DNA of 24,196 nt from Liolophura sinensis (lineage: Eukaryota; Mollusca; Polyplacophora; Chitonida; Chitonidae), in the NCBI RefSeq assembly GCF_032854445.1, contig NW_027018463.1:1-24196 (forward strand), written 5' to 3'. The notes under the pieces are model-generated. The model saw only the letters and a program-made list of their open reading frames with translations. It searched no databases and was not told the DNA's origin. Shown here one piece after another: positions 1-8,827 of the stretch (the stretch's first letter is position 1; every line of letters starts with the position of its first letter). The translations under genes and the position numbers were made by a program.

Positions 1-10
1 AATAATCAAT
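1..10 (+). repeat. Tail fragment of the preceding monomer
   Basis: Ten bases (aataatcaat) match the last ten bases of H-type monomers such as M13, so the array continues to the left of the window. Confidence 0.85.
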
Positions 11-563
11 GATGTCAAGATCACGTGCCCAGCAACGGCTCTTACTCCATGGAAACTAAGGAAATTTGCAATTTTTTTAACAGCTGAAGATGCCTGGCCC
101 AATTGCGCATCTTTTGGCACCTTATTGATGTGGGTCAGTGTTCAATTGTACATTTTACAGCAGACTGTATCAAGTACCTTTGTGTTTTTTTATATACAAA
201 TGGTGTGGTTTTTCTATATGTAGATAAAGACATTGAGTTTGTCTTCGACTTAGAAGTAAGACATTTGCTGATTGAGTTAAATGGGCCTTGGCCCAAAGAT
301 TTGACGTCGTCTGGGCTACCGAAGGGCACATAACTTATAATGAAAAGTTGAATATAGTAATGACCAGTCGCGATGGTACATAGTAAATGTAGCAGATTTC
401 AATTCGGAAAAAGACCAGGCAAAAATCCAAAAGTGGAAAAACTGTTCCAATGCTGCTCGTAAGAGATTAATCCGACGTATTTTGTGACGAGAAATCGAAT
501 GGTGCAAACCGCGTTGCTCTCCGACCAATACTTTTGGCTGTAGCCACAAAATGAATAATCATT
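11..563 (+). repeat. Satellite monomer M1, type A
   Basis: 553 bp. It carries aaactaagg, ctatatgtag, tgctgattgag, gcagattt and gctcgtaagagatta. It is nearly identical to M14 apart from three one-base insertions: a longer T run near 75, gggcc near 285 and acaaaatg near 550. Confidence 0.95.
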
Positions 564-1112
564 GATGTCAAGATCACGTGCCCAGCAACGGCTCTTACTC
601 CATGGAAACCATAGAACTTTGCAATTTTTCAACAGCTGGAGATGCCTGGCCCAATTGCGCATCTTTTGGCACCTTATTGATGTGGGTCAGTGTTTCAATT
701 GTACTTTTTACAGCAGACTGTATCAAGTAACTTGTGTTTTTTTATATACAAATGGTGTGGTTTTTCTACATGTACATAAAGACATTGAGTTTGTCTTCGA
801 CATAGAAGTAAGACAATTGCTGGGTGAATTAAATGGGCTTGGCCCAAAGATTTGACGTCGTCTGGGCTACCGAAGGGCACATAACTTATAATGAAAAGTT
901 GAATATAGTAATGACCAGTCGCGATGGTACATAGTAAATGTAGCCGATTTCAATTCGCAAAAAGACCAGGCAAAAATCCAAAAGTGGAAAAACTGTTCAA
1001 TGCTGCTGGTAAGAGGCTAATCCGACGTATTTTCTGACGAGAAATCGAATGGTGCAAACCGCGTTGCTCTCCGACCAATATTTTTGGCTGTAGCCACAAT
1101 TGAATAATCAAT
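564..1112 (+). repeat. Satellite monomer M2, type B with H-type tail (hybrid)
   Basis: 549 bp. The body is B (ctacatgtac, acaattgct) and shares the rare cgacatagaag and gaattaa with M15. The tail from about 1073 (gaccaatattttt, acaattg, aatcaatg) is identical to the end of M13. One insertion (tgtttcaattg) and one deletion (actgttcaatg) cancel out. Confidence 0.95.
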
Positions 1113-1663
1113 GATGTCAAGATCACGTGCCCAGCAACGGCTCTTACTCCATGGAAACTAAGGAAATTTGCAATTTTTTAACAGCTGAAGATGCCTGGCC
1201 CAATTGCGCATCTTTTGGCACCTTATTGATGTGGGTCAGTGTTCAATTGTACATTTTACAGCAGACTGTATCAAGTACCTTTGTGTTTTTTTTTATATAC
1301 AAATGGTGTGGTTTTTCTATATGTAGATAAAGACATTGAGTTTGTCTTCGACTTAGAAGTAAGACATTTGCTGATTGAGTTAATGGGCTTGGCCCAAAGA
1401 TTTGACGTCGTCTGGGCTACCGAAGGGCACATAACTTATAATGAAAAGTTGAATATAGTAATGACCAGTCGCGATGGTACATAGTAAATGTAGCAGATTT
1501 CAATTCGGAAAAAGACCAGGCAAAAATCCAAAAGTGGAAAAACTGTTCCAATGCTGCTCGTAAGAGATTAATCCGACGTATTTTGTGACGAGAAATCCAA
1601 TGGTGCAAACCGCGTTGCTCTCCGACCAATACTTTTGGCTGTAGCCACAAGTGAATAATCATT
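1113..1663 (+). repeat. Satellite monomer M3, type A
   Basis: 551 bp. It has the A-type marks of M1 and M14. Private changes are two extra T in the T tract near 1290, a lost A in gttaatggg near 1381, and aaatccaatgg near 1596. Confidence 0.95.
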
Positions 1664-2241
1664 GATATCAAGATCACGTGCCCAGCAACGGCTCTTACTC
1701 CATGGAAACCATAGAACTTTGCAATTTTTCAACAGCTGGAGATGCCTGGCCCAATTGCGCATCTTTTGGCACCTTATTGATGTGGGTCAGTGCTCAATTG
1801 TACTTTTTACAGCAGACTGTATCAAGTAACTTGTGTTTTTTTATATACAAATGGTGTGGTTTTTCTACATGTACATAAAGACATTGAGTTTGTCTTCGAC
1901 TTAGAAGTAAGACAATTGCTGGGTGAGTTAAATGGGCTTGGCCCAAAGATTTGACGTCGTCTGGGCTACCGAAGGGCACATAACTTATAATGAAAAGTTG
2001 AATATAGTAATGACCAGTCGCGATGGTACATAGTAAATGTAGCCGATTTCAATTCGCCAAAAAAGACCAGGCAAAAATCCAAAAGTGGAAAAACTGTTCC
2101 AATGCTGCTGGTAAGAGGCTAATCCGAGGTATTTTTCTGACGAGACTAATCCGAGGTATTTTCTGACGAGAAATCGAATGGTGCACACCGCGTTGCTCTC
2201 CGGCCAATACTTTTGGCTGTAGCCACAAATGAATAATCATT
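1664..2241 (+). repeat. Satellite monomer M4, type B with internal microduplication
   Basis: 578 bp, the longest unit. The excess is explained by a 27-bp direct duplication (2119-2171) plus two extra bases in ttcgccaaaaaagacc. The anchor reads gatatc instead of gatgtc. Confidence 0.95.
2119..2171 (+). repeat. 27-bp tandem microduplication inside M4
   Basis: A unit beginning ctaatccgaggtatt and ending gacgaga occurs at 2119-2145 (27 bp) and again at 2146-2171 (26 bp). The copies differ only in T-run length. No other monomer has it, so it arose after the B-type copies separated. Confidence 0.9.
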
Positions 2242-2789
2242 GATGTCAAGATCACGTGCCCAGCAACGGCTCTTACTCCATGGAAACCAAGGAAATTTGC
2301 AATTTTTCAACAGCTGGAAATGCCTGGCCCAATTGCGCATCTTTTGGCACCTTATTGATGTGGGTCAGTGTTCAATTGTACTTTTTACAGCAGACTGTAT
2401 CAAGTAACTTGTGTTTTTTTATATACAAATGGTGTGGTTTTTCTACATGTATATACAGACATTGAGTTTGTCTTCGACTTAGAAGTAAGACATTTGCTGG
2501 GTGAGTTAAATGGGCTTGGCCCAAAGATTTGACGTCGTCTGGGCTACCGAAGGGCACATAACTTATAATGAAAAGTTGAATATAGTAATGACCAGTCGCG
2601 ATGGTACATAGTAAATGTAGCCGATTCCAATTCGCAAAAAGACCAGGCAAAAATCCAAAAGTGGAAAAACTGTTCCAATGCTGCTGGTAAGAGGCTAATC
2701 GAGGTATTTTGTGACGAGAAATAGAATGGTGCAAACCGCGTTGCTCTCCGACCAATACTTTTGGCTGTAGCCACAAATGAATATTCAAT
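2242..2789 (+). repeat. Satellite monomer M5, type C
   Basis: 548 bp. It has ggaaatgcc, gtatatacag, gattccaattcgc and aaatagaatgg, with the atattcaatg tail that always precedes type D. One base is missing in gctaatcgagg near 2700. Confidence 0.95.
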
Positions 2790-2800
2790 GATGTCAAGAT

Positions 2801-2806
2801 CACGTG
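2801..2806. promoter_or_regulatory. CACGTG (E-box/G-box palindrome), example in M6
   Basis: The hexamer lies about 11 bases after the monomer start and is intact in 43 of 44 monomers; M26 has gacgtg. CACGTG is bound by bHLH factors in animals and by bHLH and bZIP factors in plants. No binding here is shown, and conservation may reflect homogenisation only. Confidence 0.3.
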
Positions 2807-2865
2807 CACATCAACGGCTCTTACTCCATGGAAACCAAGGAAATTTGCAATTTTTCAACAGCTGG

Positions 2866-2890
2866 AGATGCCTGGCCCAATTGCGCATCT
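2866..2890. repeat. Inverted repeat agatgc/gcatct, example in M6
   Basis: Six-base arms flank a 13-base spacer. The E and H variant agatgt weakens one pair to a G-T wobble, and the C variant aaatgc loses one pair. A short hairpin is possible, but this is close to chance for the length. Confidence 0.35.
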
Positions 2891-2991
2891 TTTTGGCATC
2901 TTATTGATGTGGGTCAGTGTTCAATTGTACTTTTTACAGCAGACTGTATCAAGTAACTTGTGTTTTTTTATATACAAATGGTGTGGTTTTT

Positions 2992-3001
2992 CTACATGTA
3001 G
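2992..3001. repeat. 10-bp palindrome ctacatgtag, example in M6
   Basis: A perfect palindrome just after a run of T. It is the most type-variable spot in the monomer: ctatatgtag (A), ctacatgtac (B), ctacatgtat (C), ctacatgcag (E), ctacatatag (I) and ccacatgtag (J and M22). Each variant breaks or changes one or two positions. Confidence 0.8.
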
Positions 3002-3017
3002 ATAAAGACATTGAGTT

Positions 3018-3041
3018 TGTCTTCGACTTAGAAGTAAGACA
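3018..3041. repeat. Imperfect inverted repeat, 6+4 bp stem, example in M6
   Basis: The outer arms tgtctt and aagaca and the inner arms actt and aagt can pair around a two-base loop, with a two-base bulge (cg) on the left arm. The C/G change that defines types F and H (cttcgac to cttggac) falls in the bulge, so it would leave pairing intact. Confidence 0.5.
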
Positions 3042-3059
3042 TTTGCTGGGTGAGTTAAA

Positions 3060-3072
3060 TGGGCTTGGCCCA
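3060..3072. repeat. Inverted repeat tgggc-ttg-gccca, example in M6
   Basis: Five-base arms enclose a three-base spacer. It is altered in M23 (cttagccc), M27 and M33 (cttgacc), and M32 and M38 (cttgggcc), so it is not strictly kept. Confidence 0.4.
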
Positions 3073-3079
3073 AAGATTT

Positions 3080-3085
3080 GACGTC
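3080..3085. promoter_or_regulatory. GACGTC palindrome (CRE-like core), example in M6
   Basis: The context tgacgtcg resembles the cAMP-response-element core recognised by bZIP factors. It is intact in the monomers I checked, including J types that read gacgtcttc. No function is shown. Confidence 0.25.
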
Positions 3086-3092
3086 GTCTGGG

Positions 3093-3353
3093 CTACCGAA
3101 GGGCACATAACTTATAATGAAAAGTTGAATATAGTAATGACCAGTCGCGCTGGTACATAGTAAATGTAGCCGATTTCAATTCGCAAAAAGACCAGGCAAA
3201 AATCCAAAAGTGGAAAAACTGTTCCAATGCTGCTGGTAAGAGGCTAATCCGACGTATTTTCTGACGAGAAATCGAATAGTGCAAACCGCGTTGCTCTCCG
3301 GCCAATACTTTTGGCTGTAGCCACAAATGAATAATCATTGATGTCAAGATCAC
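3093..3353 (-). other. Recurrent minus-strand open frame, 86 codons (example)
   Basis: This frame starts ATG near the junction of M6 and M7 and ends TGA in the gggcacataac region. An equivalent frame of 81-88 codons is open in all 19 core monomers (M10-M28) and broken in several units of the indel-rich part. The product would be rich in W, F and L, with a hydrophobic middle (FFHFWIFAWSF). It lies antisense to the + strand coding-like remnant, so it is probably a shadow frame. No ribosome-binding context or promoter supports translation. Confidence 0.15.
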
Positions 3354-3889
3354 GTGCCCAGCAACGGCTCTTACTCCATGGAAACCATAGAACTTTGCAA
3401 TTTTTCAACAGCTGGAGATGTCTGGCCCAATTGCGCATCTTTTGGCACCTTATTGATGTGGGTCAGTGTTCAATTGTACTTTTTTACAGCAGACTGTATC
3501 AAGTAACTTGTGTTTTTTTATATACAAATGGTGTGGTTTTTCTACATGCAGATAAAGACATTGAGTTTGTCTTCGACTTAGAAGTAAGACATTTGCTGGG
3601 TGAGTTAAATGGGCTTGGCCCAAAGATTTGACGTCGTCTGGGCTACCGAAGGACACATAACTTATAATGAAAAGTTGAATATAGAAATAACGATTTACGA
3701 TGGTACATAGTAAATGTAGCCGATTTCAATTCACAAAAAGACCAGGCAAAAATCCAAAAGTGGAAAAACTGTTCCAATGCTGCTGGTAAGAGGCTAATCC
3801 GACGTATTTTCTGACGAGAAATCGAATGGTGCAAACCGCGTTGCTCTCCGGCCAATACTTTTGGCTGTAGCCACAATTGAATAATCATT
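3340..3889 (+). repeat. Satellite monomer M7, type E
   Basis: 550 bp. It has gagatgtctgg, six T before acag, acatgcagat, gaaggacac and the patch gaaataacgatttacg. The extra T and gaaggacac are shared with M18, so they are inherited rather than errors. Confidence 0.95.
3490..3631 (+). pseudogene. Coding-like remnant, first frame block (example in M7)
   Basis: After an acceptor-like ttttttacag, one + frame stays open to a stop at 3631 and reads like protein, with hydrophobic residues followed by charged residues (key stretch FLHADKDIEFVFDLEVRHLL). In M7, M18 and M28 six T before acag join it to an upstream frame, giving 97 codons from the ATG at 3338. I recognise no family. A shift of frame near aaatgggcttggcc continues the protein-like reading in another frame. 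Between types most changes in this block alter residues, so no current selection is visible. Confidence 0.3.
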
Positions 3890-4436
3890 GATGTCAAGAT
3901 CACGTGCCCAGCAACGGCTCTTACTCCATGGAAACCAAGGAAATTTGCAATTTTTCAACAGCTGGAGATGCCTGGCCCAATTGCGCATCTTTGGCACCTT
4001 ATTGATGTGGGTCAGTGTTCAATTGTACATTTTACAGCTGACTGTGTCAAGTACCTTTATGTTTTTTATAAACAAATGGTGTGGTTTTTCTACATGTAGA
4101 TAAAGACATTGAGTTTGTCTTGGACTTAGAAGTAAGACATTTGCTGGGTGAGTTAAATGGGCTTGGCCCAAAGATTTGACGTCGTCTGGGCTACCGAAGG
4201 GCACATAACTTATAATGAAAAGTTGAATATAGTAATGACCAGTCGCGATGGTACATAGTAAATGTAGCCGATTTCAATTCGCAAAAAGACCAGGCAAAAA
4301 TCCAAAGTGGAAAAACTGTTCCAATGCTGCTGGTAAGAGGCTAATCCGACGTATTTTTTGACGAAAAATAGAATGGTGCAAACCGCGTTGCTCTCCGACC
4401 AATACTTTTGGCTGTAGCCGCAATTGAATTATCATT
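3890..4436 (+). repeat. Satellite monomer M8, type F
   Basis: 547 bp. It has acattttacag, ctttatg, ataaac and cttggac. One base is missing in each of catctttggc and tccaaagtgg. The tail caattgaattatcatt is otherwise found only at the end of M43. Confidence 0.95.
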
Positions 4437-4983
4437 AATGTCAAGATCACGTGCCCAGCAACGGCTCTTACACCATGGAAACCATAGAACTTTGCAATTT
4501 TTTAACAGCTGGAGATGCCTGGCCCAATTGCGCATCTTTTGCAGCTTATTGATGTGGGTCAGTGTTCAATTGTACTTTTTACAGCAGACTGTATCAAGTA
4601 ACTTGTGTTTTTTTATATACAAATGGTGTGGTTTTTCTACATGTAGATAAAGACATTGAGTTTGTCTTCGACTTAGAAGTAAGACATTTGCTGGGTGAGT
4701 TAAATGGGCTTGGCCCAAAGATTTGACGTCGTCTGGGCTACCGAAGGGCACATAACTTATAATGAAAAGTTGAATATAGTAATGACCAGTCGCGATGGTA
4801 CATAGTAAATGTAGCCGATTTCAATTCGCAAAAAGACCAGGCAAAAATCCAAAAGTAGAAAAACTGTTCCAATGCCGCTGGTAAGAGGCTAATCCGACGT
4901 ATTTTCTGACGAAAATCGAATGGTGCAAACCGCGTTGCTCTCCGGCCAATACTTTTGGCTGTAGCCACAAATGAATAATCATT
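4437..4983 (+). repeat. Satellite monomer M9, type G
   Basis: 547 bp. It has ttacaccatgg, accatagaac and tttgcagctt. Only M44 shares gcagctt. The anchor reads aatgtc, as also in M10. One base is missing near 4538 and one in gacgaaaatcg near 4910. Confidence 0.93.
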
Positions 4984-5532
4984 AATGTCAAGATCACGTG
5001 CCCAGCAACGGCTCTTACTCCATGGAAACCATAGAACTTTCCAATTTTTCAACAGCTGGAGATGTCTGGCCCAATTGCGCATCTTTTGGCACCTTATTGA
5101 TGTGGGTCAGTGTTCAATTGTACTTTTTACAGCAGACTGTATCAAGTAACTTGTGTTTTTTTATATACAAATGGTGTGGTTTTTCTACATGCAGATAAAG
5201 ACATTGAGTTTGTCTTCGACTTAGAAGTAAGACATTTGCTGGGTGAGTTAAATGGGCTTGGCCCAAAGATTTGACGTCGTCTGGGCTACCGAAGGGCACA
5301 TAACTTATAATGAAAAGTTGAATATAGTAATAACGATTTACGATGGTACATAGTAAATGTAGCCGATTTCAATTCACAAAAAGACCAGGCAAAAATCCAA
5401 AAGTTGAAAAACTGTTCCAATGCTGCTGGTAAGAGGCTAACCCGACGTATTTTCTGACGAGAAATCGAATGGTGCAAACCGCGTTGCTCTCCGGCCAATA
5501 CTTTTGGCTGTAGCCACAATTGAATAATCATT
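4984..5532 (+). repeat. Satellite monomer M10, type E (agttgaaa subtype)
   Basis: 549 bp. It has acatgcagat, gtaataacgatttacg and agttgaaa, linking it to M28 and M34 rather than to M7 and M18. It has tttccaa like M12 and marks the left edge of the indel-free core. Confidence 0.95.
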
Positions 5533-6081
5533 GATGTCAAGATCACGTGCCCAGCAACGGCTCTTACTCCATGGAAACCAAGGAAATTTGCAATTTTTCA
5601 ACAGCTGGAGATGCCTGGCCCAATTGCGCATCTTTTGGCACCTTATTGATGTGGGTCAGTGTTCAATTGTACATTTTACAGCGGACTGTGTCAAGTACCT
5701 TTATGTTTTTTATAAACAAATGGTGTGGTTTTTCTACATGTAGATAAAGACATTGAGTTTGTCTTGGACTTAGAAGTAAGACATTTGCTGGGTGAGTTAA
5801 ATGGGCTTGGCCCAAAGATTTGACGTCGTCTGGGCTACCGAAGGGCACATAACTTATAATGAAAAGTTGAATATAGTAATGACCAGTCGCGATGGTACAT
5901 AGTAAATGTAGCCGATTTCAATTCGCAAAAAGACCAGGCAAAAATCCAAAAGTGGAAAAACTGTTCCAATGCTGCTGGTAAAAGGCTAATCCGACGTATT
6001 TTCTGACGAGAAATCGAATGGTGCAAACCGCGCTGCTCTCCGGCCAAAACTTTTGGCTGTAGCCACAAATGAATAATCATT
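5533..6081 (+). repeat. Satellite monomer M11, type F
   Basis: 549 bp. It has acattttacagcgg, ctttatg, ataaac, cttggac, gtaaaagg and ccaaaac. The last two recur in M35 (ccaaaac also in M29). It has cgctgctctcc, where other monomers read cgttgctctcc. Confidence 0.95.
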
Positions 6082-6630
6082 GATGTCAAGATCACGTGCC
6101 CAGCAACGGCTATTACTCCATGGAAACCAAGGAAATTTCCAATTTTTCAACAGCTGGAAATGCCTGGCCCAATTGCGCATCTTTTGGCACCTTATTGATG
6201 TGGGTCAGTGTTCAATTGTACTTTTTACAGCAGACTGTATCAAGTAACTTGTGTTTTTTTATATACAAATGGTGTGGTTTTTCTACATGTATATACAGAA
6301 ATTGAGTTTGTCTTCGACTTAGAAGTAAGACATTTGCTGGGTGAGTTAAATGGGCTTGGCCCAAAGATTTGACGTCGTCTGGGCTACCGAAGGGCACATA
6401 ACTTATAATGAAAAGTTGAACATAGTAATGACCAGTCGCGATGGTACATAGTAAATGTAGCCGAGTCCAATTCGCAAAAACACCAGGCAAAAATCCAAAA
6501 GTGGAAAAACTGTTCCAATGCTGCTGGTAAGAGGCTAATCCGAGGTATTTTGTGACGAAAAATAGAATGGTGCAAACCGCGTTGCTCTCCGACCAATACT
6601 TTTGGCTGTAGCCACAAATGAATAATCAAT
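6082..6630 (+). repeat. Satellite monomer M12, type C
   Basis: 549 bp. It has ggctattactcc, ggaaatgcc, gtatatacagaaattg, gagtccaattcgc and gacgaaaaatag. The ggctattactcc and gacgaaaaatag marks tie it to M30 and M36, not to the M5 and M16 C subtype. Confidence 0.95.
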
Positions 6631-7179
6631 GATGTCAAGATCACGTGCACAGCAACGGCTCTTACACCATGGAAACCATAGAACTTTGCAATTTTTCAAC
6701 AGCTGGAGATGTCTGGCCCAATTGCGCATATTTTGGCACCTTATTGATGTGGGTCAGTGTTCAATTGTACTTTTTACAGCGGACTGTGTCAAGTACCTTG
6801 TGTTTTTTTATATACAAATGGTGTGGTTTTTCTACATGTAGATGAAGACATTGAGTTTGTCTTGGACTTAGAAGTAAGACATTTGCTGGGTGAGTTAAAT
6901 GGGCTTGGCCCAAAGATTTGACGTCGTCTGGGCTACCGAAGGGCACATAACTTATAATGAAAAGTTGAATATAGTAATGACCAGTCGCGATGGTACATAG
7001 TAAATGTAGCCGATTTCAATTCACAAAAAGACCAGGCAAAAATCCAAAAGTGGAAAAACTGTTCCAATGCTGCTGGTAAGAGGCTAATCCGACGTATTTT
7101 CTGACGAGAAATCGAATGGTGCAAACCGCGTTGCTCTCCGACCAATATTTTTGGCTGTAGCCACAATTGAATAATCAAT
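6631..7179 (+). repeat. Satellite monomer M13, type H
   Basis: 549 bp. It has gcacagc, ttacacc, gcatatttt, gatgaag and cttggac. Its tail (gaccaatattttt, acaattg, aatcaatg) leads into type A and is the source type for the tail of M2. Confidence 0.95.
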
Positions 7180-7729
7180 GATGTCAAGATCACGTGCCCA
7201 GCAACGGCTCTTACTCCATGGAAACTAAGGAAATTTGCAATTTTTTAACAGCTGAAGATGCCTGGCCCAATTGCGCATCTTTTGGCACCTTATTGATGTG
7301 GGTCAGTGTTCAATTGTACATTTTACAGCAGACTGTATCAAGTACCTTTGTGTTTTTTTATATACAAATGGTGTGGTTTTTCTATATGTAGATAAAGACA
7401 TTGAGTTTGTCTTCGACTTAGAAGTAAGACATTTGCTGATTGAGTTAAATGGGCTTGGCCCAAAGATTTGACGTCGTCTGGGCTACCGAAGGGCACATAA
7501 CTTATAATGAAAAGTTGAATATAGTAATGACCAGTCGCGATGGTACATAGTAAATGTAGCAGATTTCAATTCGGAAAAAGACCAGGCAAAAATCCAAAAG
7601 TGGAAAAACTGTTCCAATGCTGCTCGTAAGAGATTAATCCGACGTATTTTGTGACGAGAAATCGAATGGTGCAAACCGCGTTGCTCTCCGACCAATACTT
7701 TTGGCTGTAGCCACAAATGAATAATCATT
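7180..7729 (+). repeat. Satellite monomer M14, type A
   Basis: 550 bp. It is the cleanest A copy. The extra base relative to 549 is type-fixed in gtacctttgtg. It serves as the reference for judging indels in M1 and M3. Confidence 0.95.
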
Positions 7730-8278
7730 GATGTCAAGATCACGTGCCCAGCAACGGCTCTTACTCCATGGAAACCATAGAACTTTGCAATTTTTCAACA
7801 GCTGGAGATGCCTGGCCCAATTGCGCATCTTTTGGCACCTTATTGATGTGGGTCAGTGCTCAATTGTACTTTTTACAGCAGACTGTATCAAGTAACTTGT
7901 GTTTTTTTATATACAAATGGTGTGGTTTTTCTACATGTACATAAAGACATTGAGTTTGTCTTCGACATAGAAGTAAGACAATTGCTGGGTGAATTAAATG
8001 GGCTTGGCCCAAAGATTTGACGTCGTCTGGGCTACCGAAGGGCACATAACTTATAATGAAAAGTTGAATATAGTAATGACCAGTCGCGATGGTACATAGT
8101 AAATGTAGCCGATTTCAATTCGCAAAAAGACCAGGCAAAAATCCAAAAGTGGAAAAACTGTTCCAATGCTGCTGGTAAGAGGCTAATCCGACGTATTTTC
8201 TGACGAGAAATCGAATGGTGCAAACCGCGTTGCTCTCCGGCCAATACTTTTGGCTGTAGCCACAAATGAATATTCATT
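7730..8278 (+). repeat. Satellite monomer M15, type B
   Basis: 549 bp. It has tgctcaattg, ctacatgtac, cgacatagaag, acaattgct and gaattaa, and ends ggccaatac with tail atattcattg. It is the closest relative of the M2 body. Confidence 0.95.
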
Positions 8279-8827
8279 GATGTCAAGATCACGTGCCCAG
8301 CAACGGCTCTTACTCCATGGAAACCAAGGAAATTTGCAATTTTTCAACAGCTGGAAATGCCTGGCCCAATTGCGCATCTTTTGGCACCTTATTGATGTGG
8401 GTCAGTGTTCAATTGTACTTTTTACAGCAGACTGTATCAAGTAACTTGTGTTTTTTTATATACAAATGGTGTGGTTTTTCTACATGTATATACAGACATT
8501 GAGTTTGTCTTCGACTTAGAAGTAAGACATTTGCTGGGTGAGTTAAATGGGCTTGGCCCAAAGATTTGACGTCGTCTGGGCTACCGAAGGGCACATAACT
8601 TATAATGAAAAGTTGAATATAGTAATGACCAGTCGCGATGGTACAGAGTAAATGTAGCCGATTCCAATTCGCAAAAAGACCAGGCAAAAATCCAAAAGTG
8701 GAAAAACTGTTCCAATGCTGCTGGTAAGAGGCTAATCCGAGGTATTTTGTGACGAGAAATAGAATGGTGCAAACCGCGTTGCTCTCCGACCAATACTTTT
8801 GGCTGTAGCCACAAATGAATATTCAAT
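8279..8827 (+). repeat. Satellite monomer M16, type C
   Basis: 549 bp. It matches M5 in gtatatacag, gattcc, aaatagaatgg and the atattcaatg tail. Its private change is gtacagagt near 8645, which replaces gtacatagt. Confidence 0.95.

Larger units (their letters stand above)
2790..3339 (+). repeat. Satellite monomer M6, type D
   Basis: 550 bp. It has gcacatcaacgg, cgcgctgg and aatagtgc. It has an extra T in atctttttggcatc near 2890 and retains the perfect palindrome ctacatgtag. Confidence 0.95.
1113..4436 (+). repeat. Higher-order repeat A-B-C-D-E-F, copy 1
   Basis: Six monomers M3-M8 follow the type order A,B,C,D,E,F. The same order with the same type-specific bases recurs in M14-M19. M7 (E) and M18 (E) differ by only about one base by eye, and M6 (D) and M17 (D) by about three, far less than neighbouring types differ from each other. 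This is the signature of a multi-monomer unit duplicated as a block. Copy 1 carries a few private indels, including a 27-bp microduplication in M4. Confidence 0.85.
4984..7179 (+). repeat. Tetramer block E-F-C-H
   Basis: M10-M13 show the type order E,F,C,H that heads both 3.3-kb blocks further right (M28-M31 and M34-M37). Shared marks include agttgaaa in the E unit, ccaaaac and gtaaaagg in F, ggctattactcc in C and gcatatttt in H. Here the block is followed by type A instead of I, so this copy joins a different neighbour. Confidence 0.8.

Noticed and set aside
320-350. Bacterial promoter at acttataatgaaaag (TATAAT)
   Set aside because: It has no matching upstream element, repeats in every monomer ahead of no gene, and the context is a eukaryotic-type satellite.
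2119-2171. Target-site duplication of a mobile element
   Set aside because: The copies are directly adjacent with nothing between them, so simple tandem duplication explains it.
2372-2809. 145-codon minus-strand frame across M5-M6
   Set aside because: It joins two shorter shadow frames through the missing base in gctaatcgagg of M5; the equivalent unit M16 does not have it.
3018-3041. CENP-B box
   Set aside because: ttcgacttagaagt resembles the start of the box (ttcg then a), but the required cggg is absent, and I found no other match in the unit.
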